Shown: positions 50,178 through 58,953, counted from the first letter of the stretch. The stretch: DNA of 64,000 nucleotides from Desulfolinea sp050305405 (GCA_050305405.1 JBNLFG010000001.1:248001-312000); one strand, 5' to 3'. Translations and numbers: made by a program. The notes: generated by a model from the sequence alone, not told the origin.

Positions 50178-50605
50178 AACTCATAGAAATACAAATTGGT
50201 CTGCCAAGATTTGAAACCGATCTTCTGATAAAGCCGATTGGCTGCTTCACGGCGCGGATTAGACGTCAGCATAACGCCCTTCGCGCCGTAGGCTTCCGCC
50301 AAGCGCAGGGCTTCGCGCGTCAACTTTTCGCCGATACCAAGTCCACGGGCGGACTCGTCCACAACGATATCTTCTATGATGCTGCGCAATCCGGTTGGGA
50401 CACGGAAGCAAATCAACGTCAGCGCGCCGACGATGGGCTGGTTTCCGCTATCTTCACGGGCTACCAGAAGAGTGGTCGCATCCGCTAAAACCAGCTCCGA
50501 GAGTTCATCCCACCTGGGCGGTGTGACGCTGGAAAGCTGCGGGATCAGGCGCTGAAAGGCTTTGTAAATTTCATCCGTCAATTCAGTTACGGGGGTAATT
50601 TTCAT
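50174..50605 (-). CDS. GNAT family N-acetyltransferase
   Basis: A 143-residue GNAT protein, which transfers an acetyl group from acetyl-CoA to an amine. Motif A is VVDESARGLGIGEKLTREAL (about residues 82-101), whose glycines bind the pyrophosphate of CoA. NPRREAANRLYQKIGF near the C-terminus is motif B. The ATG at 50605 (MKITPV) preceded by GGAA is preferred over an earlier one at 50638. The substrate is unknown. Confidence 0.85.
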   Translation of the reverse strand: MKITPVTELTDEIYKAFQRLIPQLSSVTPPRWDELSELVLADATTLLVAREDSGNQPIVGALTLICFRVPTGLRSIIEDIVVDESARGLGIGEKLTREALRLAEAYGAKGVMLTSNPRREAANRLYQKIGFKSWQTNLYFYEF

Positions 50606-50731
50606 ATTATTTCCATCGCTTTCGTTATGATGACACATATTTTATCCTAGAGGATATAGAATATAAAAAACTTTTCAAAGTATAATCACCAGCGTTATAC
50701 AACTAATATTTCCAGACGAAATGAGGTAATT

Positions 50732-51460
50732 ATGTCAACAGTTAAACAGCATTACGATGAAGTTCTTTCAGATGTTTACTCATGGTTGTATGGTGGATTT
50801 GAGAATAATATTCAACAGTATACGGAATTTTTCAACAAAGAGAAACCAAGCCCTCAAGGTTCCGGGATTGCGATTGATCTTGGGGCTGGATGCGGCTTTC
50901 AGTCGATTCCTTTGGCTAAAGCTGGGTATTCCGTTACTGCTATCGATTTTGATGCCAAACTATTAAGTGAACTCAAAAACAACGCCGATGGGCTTGAGAT
51001 TGAAACCATTCAGGGCGACTTAATGGATTTTGATAAATCTCTGAATGCCGATGCCGAGCTGATCGTCTGTATGACAGATACCATTCTCCATCTGGAATCA
51101 AGAGAAAAAGTGGTCTCTCTTTTTGCAAAAGTTTTTGCAGCTCTTGAAGCCGGCGGAAAATTCATCATCACTTTTCGAGATTTAATGTATGAACTAAAAG
51201 AAATTGACAGATTTTTACCTGTTAGAAGTGATGAAAACACTATCTTTACTTGCTTTTTGGAATATGAGCCTGAGACTGTCAAAGTTCATGATATTGTCTA
51301 CCAAAAATCCGGTGATGTGTGGAAGCTATCCAAAAGCTTCTATCGAAAGCTACGACTGTCTGAAACATGGGTCTGCGAGCAATTATCGCAGTCTGGCTTT
51401 AGCAAAATAGATTCAAGTATCGAAAATGGTGTTATAACAATTACAGCAGTACGGGAATAG
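50732..51460 (+). CDS. Class I SAM-dependent methyltransferase
   Basis: A 242-residue small-molecule methyltransferase. Motif I is AIDLGAGCGFQSIPLAK near residue 47, and AIDFD (motif II, ribose-binding acid) lies 20 residues later. GKFIITFRDL is motif III-like near residue 140. AAGGT-like AGGTAA precedes the start. A minus-35/TATAAT-type region (around 50680) lies upstream. Substrate unknown. It lies upstream of ahcY, whose product removes the S-adenosylhomocysteine that this enzyme makes. Confidence 0.85.
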   Translation: MSTVKQHYDEVLSDVYSWLYGGFENNIQQYTEFFNKEKPSPQGSGIAIDLGAGCGFQSIPLAKAGYSVTAIDFDAKLLSELKNNADGLEIETIQGDLMDFDKSLNADAELIVCMTDTILHLESREKVVSLFAKVFAALEAGGKFIITFRDLMYELKEIDRFLPVRSDENTIFTCFLEYEPETVKVHDIVYQKSGDVWKLSKSFYRKLRLSETWVCEQLSQSGFSKIDSSIENGVITITAVRE

Positions 51461-51568
51461 TGAGATTCGGATAACGTCACAATGTTTGACAATCTTGTGT
51501 CTCGCAAGTAGAATGGCTTTCGTCTTAAAAAAGACATCCGCTTGTTCGAGTGTATGTTATATCAGCGA

Positions 51569-51574
51569 TATAAT
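51569..51574 (+). promoter_or_regulatory. Candidate -10 box of ahcY
   Basis: TATAAT 78 bases before the ahcY start, within a short inverted repeat ATATCAGCGATAT. A -35 TTCGAG lies 18 bases upstream. The leader (51575-51652) carries a small CCC/GGG hairpin but no structure I would call a riboswitch. Confidence 0.4.
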
Positions 51575-51652
51575 ATCTAAAAAATGCAAACTTATTCAAA
51601 CTTTCATTCGCATGATTCCCTCCGTTGGGGATTGTGTTTTTAAGGAGAAAAA

Positions 51653-53065
51653 ATGTTAGATACTGTAAAAACAACCGCCGATTACTATGTGGCAGATATG
51701 TCATTGGCAGCATGGGGTCACAAAGAGATCGCCATGGCCGAAAAAGAAATGCCGGGCTTAATGTCCTTGCAGGAAAAATATGGCGAATCCAAACCTTTGG
51801 CCGGTGCACGTATCGCTGGCTCCCTGCACATGACCATTCAGACCGCTGTGCTGATCAAAACCCTCGTCAAATTGGGCGCAGAGGTCCGCTGGGCTTCCTG
51901 CAACATCTACTCCACACAAGATCATGCAGCAGCAGCCATCGCTGACCTGGATATCCCTGTTTTCGCGTTCAAAGGCGAAACCCTGGATGAATACTGGGAA
52001 TTCACTCACCGCATTATGGAATGGGCGGATGGCGGCACCCCCAATCAGATACTCGACGATGGCGGCGACGCCACCTTGCTCGTTATCCTTGGCTCACAAG
52101 CTGAAAAAGATCCTTCTATCCTCGACAATCCCAAGAGTGAAGAAGAAGTTGCCCTCTTCTCTGCCATCAAAAAACGCTTGAGCGAAAAACCCGGCTGGTA
52201 CAGCGAACGTCGCGAAGCCATTCAGGGTGTTTCTGAAGAAACCACCACCGGCGTACACCGCCTTTATCAGCTTTTTGAAGAAGGCAAACTGCCTTTCCCT
52301 GCTTTCAACGTTAATGACTCAGTCACCAAATCGAAATTCGACAACTTGTACGGCTGCCGCGAATCCCTCGTAGATGGCATCAAGCGCGCCACCGATGTGA
52401 TGATCGCTGGCAAGATCGCCGTTGTCTTGGGTTATGGTGATGTCGGCAAAGGTAGTGCACAATCCTTGCGTGGTTTGGGTGCAGCCGTTTGGGTTACGGA
52501 AGTTGACCCGATTAACGCCCTGCAGGCTGCCATGGAAGGTTATCGCGTCGTGCGCATGGACGAAGTCGCTGGTCAGGCTGACATTTTCGTCACCGCGACT
52601 GGCAATTACCATGTAATCACACATGAACACATGCGTCAGATGAAAGACGAAGCCATCGTCTGCAATATTGGTCACTTCGATAACGAAATTGACGTTGCCA
52701 GCCTTGAGCAGTACGAATGGGATAATGTCAAACCCCAAGTCGACCAGATCATCTTCCCTGACGGGAAGAGAATCACCCTGTTGGCGAAAGGTCGTTTGGT
52801 CAATCTGGGCTGCGCGACCGGCCATCCCAGCTTTGTGATGTCGAACAGCTTCACCAATCAGGTTTTAGCACAGATGGAACTTTGGCAAAATAACGACGAA
52901 TACGAAAATCGCGTTTACACCCTGCCCAAGAAATTGGATGAAGAAGTAGCTCGCTTACACCTTGAGAAAATTGGCGTCAAACTGACCCAACTTACTGAAG
53001 AACAAGCTGACTACATCAAGGTTCCTGTTGAAGGACCGTATAAACCGGATCACTACCGCTACTAA
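51653..53065 (+). CDS. ahcY: Adenosylhomocysteinase
   Basis: A 470-residue S-adenosylhomocysteine hydrolase, splitting SAH into adenosine and homocysteine in the cytoplasm. NAD-binding GYGDVGKGSAQSL is near residue 263. Catalytic residues occur in HMTIQTAV, GCRESLVDGIKRATD (lysine) and CNIGHFDNEID. The C-terminus ends DHYRY, as in the family. AAGGAG six bases upstream precedes the ATG. The gene downstream is convergent and encodes an adenosine-kinase-like protein, which would remove the adenosine. Both keep SAM-dependent methylation running. Confidence 0.97.
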   Translation: MLDTVKTTADYYVADMSLAAWGHKEIAMAEKEMPGLMSLQEKYGESKPLAGARIAGSLHMTIQTAVLIKTLVKLGAEVRWASCNIYSTQDHAAAAIADLDIPVFAFKGETLDEYWEFTHRIMEWADGGTPNQILDDGGDATLLVILGSQAEKDPSILDNPKSEEEVALFSAIKKRLSEKPGWYSERREAIQGVSEETTTGVHRLYQLFEEGKLPFPAFNVNDSVTKSKFDNLYGCRESLVDGIKRATDVMIAGKIAVVLGYGDVGKGSAQSLRGLGAAVWVTEVDPINALQAAMEGYRVVRMDEVAGQADIFVTATGNYHVITHEHMRQMKDEAIVCNIGHFDNEIDVASLEQYEWDNVKPQVDQIIFPDGKRITLLAKGRLVNLGCATGHPSFVMSNSFTNQVLAQMELWQNNDEYENRVYTLPKKLDEEVARLHLEKIGVKLTQLTEEQADYIKVPVEGPYKPDHYRY

Positions 53066-53087
53066 ATCAACACATCGTCGTAAAGCA

Positions 53088-53123
53088 AAAGAGCGGAAGA
53101 CTTTTTGAAGTCTTCCGCTCTTT
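53088..53123 (+). terminator. Terminator of ahcY
   Basis: A 16-bp stem (53088-53103 with 53108-53123), loop TTTG, then TTTCTTT. Strong and possibly bidirectional. Confidence 0.93.
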
Positions 53124-53204
53124 TTTCTTTAACTTGCCAAATTCATTTAAAGCAGTCTCTAACAAAACACTTAATTTTCTAACGATATGACACTTTTATT
53201 TTTG

Positions 53205-53330
53205 AAGGTGGTTGAGTAGCTCAAGCGAAGCAAAGAGCGTATCGAAACCACGCAACGTAGCGATTTATACCGACTTGTTGGTTTTGATATGGCGAAAAGC
53301 ATCGCCTACTCAACCAACGAGCGCTATTTG
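53205..53330. repeat. Dispersed repeat, family 2, copy 2
   Basis: GGTGGTTGAGTAGC...GCGTATCGAAACC at the left and GGCGAAAAGC...CTACTCAACCAACG at the right form an imperfect inverted repeat of about 120 bases. Compare 39352-39460 and 63451-63575. Confidence 0.65.
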
Positions 53331-53351
53331 AAACAAATAGTCATGTGGTAG

Positions 53352-54311
53352 CTAATTTTCAAATAATTGATCTAATTGCCCAGCGTCATCAAAATGCTGA
53401 CGAAAGCGGGCAACGAATTCTTCACGTGTATAGCTGTGATTCTGTGTGCCGCTCTGTTCAAGGACATAGACAGCCGCCAAAGAGCCAACCTGTCCGCAGA
53501 GTTCCCAGCCCAAACCTCTGCCGTATGCAGCAAGGAAGCCGCCACGGAAAGCATCACCGACGCCGGTGGGATCAGCAATCTCCTGTTCCGGCACGGTCGG
53601 GATGTGGATTTCTTTGCCATCCGCATAAATATCTGCACCATCTTTGCCACGCGTGATGACGATATGATTGACCTGTGCGAGCATCCCGTCAAGGTCAAGA
53701 CCGGTCTTCTTGGAGATCAAGCCGAATTCATAATCGTTGACAAAGAGGAAGTGTGCACCCTGCATGTCGCGGGCGATCTCTTCGCCTTCGAGACGGAGCA
53801 ACTGCTGGCTCGGATCATAAAGGTAAGAGATGCCCAACTCGCGGCACTCAGCAGCAAACTTGGTCATTGCATCGGGGGCATTTGGGGAGATAACAACCAA
53901 GTCAGGTTTCTGGTCGACGTCTTTGATGGACTGTATCGCCGCATGCCCCATTGCGCCGGGGGAAAAGCTGGCGATCTGAGCGCTGGTCTGATCGGTCGTA
54001 GCGAAGAAGGATGCCGTGAAGACATCCGGGATGACTTTGGCATATTCCGTGTCAACACCCTGAGCATCCAGCCAAGCGCGGTAATCACTAAAGTCTTGGC
54101 CGACGGTAGCCATCAAGCGCGGTTTTGCGCCAAGTAAAGCGAGGGTATAAGCGATATTTGGTGCAACGCCACCGCGTTCACGGGTCATTGAATCGACGAG
54201 AAATGATAAGCTGATCGATGATAAGCGTTCGGGCAAAATCTGTTCTTCAAATTTTCCCGGAAAAGTCATTAGGTAATCGTAGGCAACTGAGCCTGTGAGT
54301 AAAATGTCCAT
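53352..54311 (-). CDS. PfkB-family carbohydrate kinase, adenosine-kinase-like
   Basis: A 319-residue ribokinase-fold kinase. The N-terminal GSVAYDYLM and the middle GGVAPNIAYTLALLGA form the substrate lid; ADPTGVGDAFRGGF near residue 257 has the catalytic aspartate and anion hole. Overall it is close to bacterial adenosine kinases. AAGGAAG seven bases upstream sets the start. It lies convergent with ahcY: the adenosine made there could be phosphorylated to AMP here. A sugar kinase role is possible but the context favours adenosine. Confidence 0.85.
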   Translation of the reverse strand: MDILLTGSVAYDYLMTFPGKFEEQILPERLSSISLSFLVDSMTRERGGVAPNIAYTLALLGAKPRLMATVGQDFSDYRAWLDAQGVDTEYAKVIPDVFTASFFATTDQTSAQIASFSPGAMGHAAIQSIKDVDQKPDLVVISPNAPDAMTKFAAECRELGISYLYDPSQQLLRLEGEEIARDMQGAHFLFVNDYEFGLISKKTGLDLDGMLAQVNHIVITRGKDGADIYADGKEIHIPTVPEQEIADPTGVGDAFRGGFLAAYGRGLGWELCGQVGSLAAVYVLEQSGTQNHSYTREEFVARFRQHFDDAGQLDQLFEN

Positions 54312-54340
54312 TTTTCTTCCTTATTTTGGCAATTTGCCCG

Positions 54341-54366
54341 AAAAAAGCGCGCTCGTCTGAGCGCGC
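54341..54366 (-). terminator. Minus-strand terminator upstream of the PfkB gene
   Basis: GCGCGCTC (54347-54354) with GAGCGCGC (54359-54366), followed on the minus strand by six T. It lies upstream of the PfkB start, so it must end another minus-strand transcript: the small frame at 54430-54585. Confidence 0.75.
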
Positions 54367-54429
54367 CGAATTGACGGGCGTAGTTTAGCATGGGACAGGG
54401 TGCTTGTCAAAGAAAAAGAGGCGGCGCAT

Positions 54430-54585
54430 TCAGTACACGATGAGGCATCGGGGTTGCACAGAAGCGGCAAACACGTGTCTTCGAGCGCTTCCATCACCTT
54501 GATGGATAACGACAACAGGCTTTTCAGCGGGGTCGGGGTCGACAATAGTAATCGAAGCAAAACGCCATGTGCCTGAAACAATCAT
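54430..54585 (-). CDS. Candidate small protein
   Basis: A 51-residue frame MIVSGTWRFASITIVDPDP... on the minus strand. A GGAG ribosome site lies 7 bases before its ATG at 54585, and a strong terminator lies 64 bases after its stop with no other minus-strand gene to end there. Two hairpins (54341 and 54601) bracket it. The product is a mix of beta-prone and proline/aspartate segments with a basic C-terminus. I do not recognise the family, and a chance frame is possible. Confidence 0.4.
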   Translation of the reverse strand: MIVSGTWRFASITIVDPDPAEKPVVVIHQGDGSARRHVFAASVQPRCLIVY

Positions 54586-54600
54586 TAGCCTGCTCCACAC

Positions 54601-54632
54601 AAAGAGACGTTCTCGCCGGCGTCTCTTTTTAT
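54601..54632 (+). terminator. Hairpin with T-run, plus strand, before relA
   Basis: AAAGAGACG (54601-54609) with CGTCTCTTT (54620-54628), then TTATTTT. A plus-strand terminator with no plus-strand gene clearly before it; it may protect against read-through from ahcY or lie in the leader of the small minus-strand gene. The 383-base gap 54312-54694 holds this, the small candidate gene, and the relA promoter. Confidence 0.6.
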
Positions 54633-54659
54633 TTTCACGTCCAAGAATCATCCCCTGAA

Positions 54660-54687
54660 TTGACATCTTCGTGGCATCGGCTACAAT
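54660..54687 (+). promoter_or_regulatory. Strong promoter of the RelA/SpoT gene
   Basis: TTGACA (54660-54665), a 16-base spacer and TACAAT (54682-54687). The -10 box ends 7 bases before the ATG at 54695, which is where transcription should start. No ribosome binding site fits between, so the message is probably leaderless. Confidence 0.8.
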
Positions 54688-54694
54688 ATGCAGA

Positions 54695-56953
54695 ATGAAA
54701 AGTACAAAGGTTGCCATTACGCTTGAAGGGCTGCTGGAACAATGCCCAGATCATTACTCACTTGCCGACAGGGAATTGATAAAACGCGCTTATAACCTGG
54801 CAGAAGAAGCGCATCGACCGCAAAAACGTGCGTCTGGTGAGCCGTATATTACCCATTGTTTAGCCGTTGCTTCCATACTGGCAGAGCTACAAGTCCCGGC
54901 GGCAGTGGTTGCTGCGGGGTTATTGCATGATACGGTTGAAGACACGCCTGTCACACTGGCCGACCTGCAAACAAATTTCGGCGGGGAAATCGCCAATCTT
55001 GTGGATGGGGTTACGAAGCTGACCAACCTTCCACGTGTCTCTCGTGACGATCAATTTCTTCGCACAGAAGACGATGAAGAAACGGAAGCAAGTGCACAGG
55101 AGCGCGAGGCGCAAGAAGAAAAAAAGCCAACGAAAGCTGCGTTGCGTGGTCGCCGTCCCGATATGGCATCCGAAACGCTGCGCAAGACCTTCCTCGCCAT
55201 GGATGATGATGTCCGCGTGGTGTTGATCAAACTTGCCGATCGTCTCCATAATATGCGCACTCTAGGACATATGCCTGACCACAAGCGCAAACGCATCGCC
55301 AAACAGACGATGGATATTTTTGCGCCGCTGGCAAACCGGATGGGTATCTGGCAGATCAAATGGGAATTGGAAGATCTCGGCTTCCGTTACACCAACCCGG
55401 AAGCGTATAAAGATATTGCTTCACATCTCGCTGCCCGTCGAGAGGGCAGAGAAGAGCAAATTCGTTTGATTACAGATGACTTGAGAAGAATGTTGGAGCA
55501 GGAAAATATCAGCGCGGAAGTGTCAGGACGCCCCAAACATATTTACTCAATTCATCGCAAAATGACTGCGAAGAATAAACCTTTTGAGATGGTGCGTGAC
55601 GTGCGCGCTGTGCGAATTCTCGTGCCGGACGTTCCGGCTTGCTACGCCACCCTTGGCTTGATCCACACCCGTTGGCGCCCGCTGCCGAATGAATTTGACG
55701 ATTATATTGCCGCACCGAAAGATAATTTCTACCAATCCTTGCACACCGCCGTGCGCCACGACGACGGGAAACCGCTCGAGGTGCAAATCCGCACGCACGA
55801 AATGCACGAAAATGCGGAATATGGGATCGCCGCACACTGGCGCTATAAGGAAGGGGGCAGGCAAAACGACTCATATAACGAACGCATCGACGGCATTCGC
55901 CGTATGATGGAGTGGCGCACAGACGTAAACGACGCGACCGAATTCGTCGAGAGCATGAAAACCGACGTTTTTCAGGATCGCGTTTATGTTTTTACCCCAG
56001 ATGGTGACATTATCGACTTACCCGCCGGCTCCACCCCCATCGATTTTGCCTACCATATCCACACCGATGTAGGACATCGCTGCCGTGGCGCGCGTGTAAA
56101 CGGGAAACTCGTTACACTCAGCCATGAATTAAAAACTGGCGAACAAGTTCAAATACTGACAGCAAAGCGCGGCGGCCCCAGCCGCGACTGGCTGAATGCC
56201 AATCTCGGTCTGGTTAAGACCCAGCGTGCCAAGTCAAAGATGCGTGTCTGGTTTCGCAAACAGGATCACGAACAAAATATCACCCAGGGCCGCACCCTGC
56301 TTGAAAAAGAATTACAACGTATCGGTGTCAAAGACAAGACTAATTTCGATAACCTTGCCCGCGAAATGGGATACCGCACTGCAGACGATCTATCGCTCGC
56401 AATTGGGCACGGCGATCTCTCAGTCAACTCCGTTGTCACACAACTCGCTGAAGAAGACAAGCAACAAGAAGAAGAACTCATTCCAATTGGCACAGGCACT
56501 GCCGCAGATGCGAACACGGCCATTCGTGTGGTGGGGCTCAAGGGCCTGTTGACCACCGTCGCCAAATGCTGTAACCCCACCCCCGGGGATGAAATTATCG
56601 GCTATATCACGCGCGGGCGTGGAGCAAGCATCCACCGCAGCGACTGCCCAAATATCCTCCGCGCTACAGATCGAGAGCGTCTCGTACAGGTCACGTGGGG
56701 ATCGAACGTCCGCACCTATCCTGTTCCCATTCGCATTACCGCTTTCGATCGTAAAGGGCTCATCGGCGACATCACCTACATCCTTTCCAGCGATGGCATC
56801 AATATGATCGACGCCAACGTAAAGGTCACCAAAGGGGTTGCCGATATTCACCTAATCATCGAAGTCAGCGATATTAAACAACTCGCCCGTCTGCTGGCAC
56901 GTATCGAAAACTTGCCCAACGTGCTCGAAGCGCGACGTAATAAACCCGGTTAA
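54695..56953 (+). CDS. rel: RelA/SpoT (p)ppGpp synthetase/hydrolase
   Basis: A 752-residue stringent-response enzyme. The HD hydrolase domain (about residues 45-200) has its motifs HCLAVA, HDTVED and LADRLHN. The synthetase (about 235-350) follows, with a motif FDDYIAAPK and YQSLHTAV. TGS, a zinc-finger-like CC region (TVAKCCNPTPGD) and a C-terminal ACT domain complete the long form. In bifunctional Rel enzymes the synthetase loop reads R-F-K-D, while monofunctional RelA have E-x-D-D; here it is EFDD, though all the HD residues are intact. The ATG at 54695 is preferred since the promoter places the transcript start there. Confidence 0.94.
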   Translation: MKSTKVAITLEGLLEQCPDHYSLADRELIKRAYNLAEEAHRPQKRASGEPYITHCLAVASILAELQVPAAVVAAGLLHDTVEDTPVTLADLQTNFGGEIANLVDGVTKLTNLPRVSRDDQFLRTEDDEETEASAQEREAQEEKKPTKAALRGRRPDMASETLRKTFLAMDDDVRVVLIKLADRLHNMRTLGHMPDHKRKRIAKQTMDIFAPLANRMGIWQIKWELEDLGFRYTNPEAYKDIASHLAARREGREEQIRLITDDLRRMLEQENISAEVSGRPKHIYSIHRKMTAKNKPFEMVRDVRAVRILVPDVPACYATLGLIHTRWRPLPNEFDDYIAAPKDNFYQSLHTAVRHDDGKPLEVQIRTHEMHENAEYGIAAHWRYKEGGRQNDSYNERIDGIRRMMEWRTDVNDATEFVESMKTDVFQDRVYVFTPDGDIIDLPAGSTPIDFAYHIHTDVGHRCRGARVNGKLVTLSHELKTGEQVQILTAKRGGPSRDWLNANLGLVKTQRAKSKMRVWFRKQDHEQNITQGRTLLEKELQRIGVKDKTNFDNLAREMGYRTADDLSLAIGHGDLSVNSVVTQLAEEDKQQEEELIPIGTGTAADANTAIRVVGLKGLLTTVAKCCNPTPGDEIIGYITRGRGASIHRSDCPNILRATDRERLVQVTWGSNVRTYPVPIRITAFDRKGLIGDITYILSSDGINMIDANVKVTKGVADIHLIIEVSDIKQLARLLARIENLPNVLEARRNKPG

Positions 56954-56963
56954 AGGCTAAAAA

Positions 56964-58193
56964 ATGGCACTCATCCCCGTAAGCGAAGCGCGTGAGCGCA
57001 TTCTCGCCGCTTTTGAAAAACTGGATATTGTGCACGTGCCACTCAAAGATGCGGTTGGACGTGTATTAGCGGAAGAAATCACAGCAGCAACCGACCTGCC
57101 TCTTTTTGATAATAGCTCGATGGACGGCTTCGCCGTTCGCGCCGCAGACCTGACCCAGGCTGGTTCGGCAACGCCGATCAGTTTACCGGTCGTGGACGAT
57201 ATTCCCGCAGGAAAGATGCCTACGCATCACCTTCAAACAGGTGAAGCCGCCCGCATCATGACTGGCGCTCCCCTGCCCCCCGGTGCAGATGCCGTTGTCC
57301 CCGTCGAAAAAACCGACTTCAATAACCGCGCCCCCGGCACAACACTCCCCGAAAAGGTACAGATTTTCAAAGCCCCAACGCTTGGGGCCAATATCCGCAA
57401 ACGCGGCGACGATATGCTGGGTGGCGCCAGCATCCTCTGCACAGGTCAACGCCTGCGCGCACAGGACCTAGGGATGCTCGCCATGTTCGGCATCGCCCAG
57501 GTGCCCGTCTACCGCAAACCGCGCGTAGCCCTGCTCTCCAGTGGAGACGAATTAACCCCCATCGGACAACCCATCACAGCAGGAAAAATCTACGACGTCA
57601 ACTCCTACACACTCGGCGCACTGCTCGAAGCGCAAGGCTGCGAGATCATTTCACTTGGCGTCGCCGCTGACACCCCCGAAGCTATCAAAGCCGCACTCAC
57701 CAAAGCCAAAGATGCCGATTTTATTCTCTCATCAGCAGGCGTTAGCATGGGCTCTTTCGACTTCATCAAAACCGTCATCGAAAGCGATGGCGCGCTCGAC
57801 TTCTGGCGCATCAATATGCGACCGGGCAAACCACTCACCTTTGGGCATTATCAAAATCTGCCCTTCATCGGATTGGCAGGGAACCCCGTTTCAGCATTCG
57901 TCGGCTTCATGGTTTTTGTGCGCCCCGTCATCGCCAAGCTACTCGGCAGCGACCAGGAAGACCAGCAACTCATCCGCGCCCGCCTGAGCGAGCCACTCAC
58001 ATCCGACGGCAGAGAAAGCTACCTGCGCGCAAAAGTCGAGCGCGAAAACGGCGAATTACGTGTCCATCTGACCGGGCATCAAGGCTCAGGCAATCTCTTC
58101 TCAATGGTGCAGGCGAATGCTTTACTGATTATCCCCGCAGGGGTAAAATCGCTACCCATCAACGCAGAAGTTGATCTATGGATGCTCACTTAA
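56964..58193 (+). CDS. moeA: Molybdopterin molybdenumtransferase MoeA
   Basis: A 409-residue MoeA, inserting molybdate into adenylylated molybdopterin to finish the cofactor. LFDNSSMDGFAVRA near residue 47 is the family signature. IMTGAPLPPGADAVVP lies near residue 98. The MoCF-like domain (about 180-320) has LSSGDEL and SSAGVSMGSFDF. GNPVSAFVGF lies near residue 312. It is 10 bases from the RelA/SpoT gene and may be co-transcribed with it. It serves the Mo hydroxylase at 33-37 kb. Confidence 0.95.
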   Translation: MALIPVSEARERILAAFEKLDIVHVPLKDAVGRVLAEEITAATDLPLFDNSSMDGFAVRAADLTQAGSATPISLPVVDDIPAGKMPTHHLQTGEAARIMTGAPLPPGADAVVPVEKTDFNNRAPGTTLPEKVQIFKAPTLGANIRKRGDDMLGGASILCTGQRLRAQDLGMLAMFGIAQVPVYRKPRVALLSSGDELTPIGQPITAGKIYDVNSYTLGALLEAQGCEIISLGVAADTPEAIKAALTKAKDADFILSSAGVSMGSFDFIKTVIESDGALDFWRINMRPGKPLTFGHYQNLPFIGLAGNPVSAFVGFMVFVRPVIAKLLGSDQEDQQLIRARLSEPLTSDGRESYLRAKVERENGELRVHLTGHQGSGNLFSMVQANALLIIPAGVKSLPINAEVDLWMLT

Positions 58194-58225
58194 AACTCTT
58201 TTATTCAAACACTTTATAGGATATT

Positions 58226-58651
58226 ATGAAAAAGACAACCCTGATTTCACTCATTGCCGCTATCATCGGCGCACTCGATTCAATTTACCTTGCGTGGGTA
58301 AAACTCTCGCATAACGAAACACTCTGCGCCCCCGGTCTTGGTGACTGTTTCACCGTTAACACCAGTGTCTACTCTGAAGTCTATGGCATTCCTATCGCCC
58401 TCTTTGGTTTAGCCGCTTACCTGATTATCATTACCATTTTGCTTGCTGAAACACGCTGCTCATTTCTGGAAGAGAACGGCACTTTGGCAATTTTTGGCAT
58501 CAGCTTGGTTGGTGTGTTCTACTCTGCATACCTTTCCTATCTTGAAGCTTACGTCATCCACGCCTGGTGCCCGTATTGTGTCTTATCTGCTATCATGATT
58601 ACAGCCATCTTTATCGCATCGATCTTCCGCCTGAAGGAAGAGCAAGGCTAA
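58226..58651 (+). CDS. VKOR family membrane thiol oxidoreductase
   Basis: A 141-residue, four-helix membrane protein of the vitamin K epoxide reductase family. The loop cysteines are in CAPGLGDCFTVNTS, the active-site CPYC is in HAWCPYCVLSA near the C-terminus. It would take electrons from a thioredoxin-like partner and pass them to quinone, helping disulfide formation outside the membrane. No DsbA-like partner is next to it. AGGA upstream of the ATG is weak. The acidic protein gene follows by 15 bases. Confidence 0.88.
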   Translation: MKKTTLISLIAAIIGALDSIYLAWVKLSHNETLCAPGLGDCFTVNTSVYSEVYGIPIALFGLAAYLIIITILLAETRCSFLEENGTLAIFGISLVGVFYSAYLSYLEAYVIHAWCPYCVLSAIMITAIFIASIFRLKEEQG

Positions 58652-58666
58652 AAACAGGAGACTCCC

Positions 58667-58903
58667 ATGCCTCGTATCCGCTGCCTCTACATAGACTGTA
58701 ACTTTCTTGATGCCAATTACTGCACCGCATCCACCGTAGAAATCGACCCGGACTTGGGTTGCGCCACATATATCCCGATTGGCGAAGCAGACGCCATCGA
58801 CGAACCTTGGGAAGAAGATGACGACGACTACGAGAATTGGGAAACTGAAGATCTTGACATAGATGATGATGTTAGCATCGCTGATGACGAAGACGATTGG
58901 TAG
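58667..58903 (+). CDS. Small cysteine-containing protein with acidic tail
   Basis: A 78-residue protein. Residues 1-~37 have four cysteines (at 6, 11, 19 and 32) in an arrangement like the DUF1540 zinc-ribbon-like unit. The rest is a highly acidic tail, about half aspartate or glutamate, ending DDEDDW. Function unknown. AGGAG 7 bases before the ATG sets the start. It follows the VKOR gene by 15 bases, so the two are one transcript. The strand after it has the terminator at 58954. Confidence 0.7.
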   Translation: MPRIRCLYIDCNFLDANYCTASTVEIDPDLGCATYIPIGEADAIDEPWEEDDDDYENWETEDLDIDDDVSIADDEDDW

Positions 58904-58953
58904 AGAATAACTGTGCAACACCCTTAATTTGGGCTTGATACCGTTAAATAAAA

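Noticed and set aside
51461..51652. SAH riboswitch upstream of ahcY
   Set aside because: The leader is AT-rich, lacks the G/C-rich pseudoknot core I would expect, and only has a small CCC/GGG hairpin.
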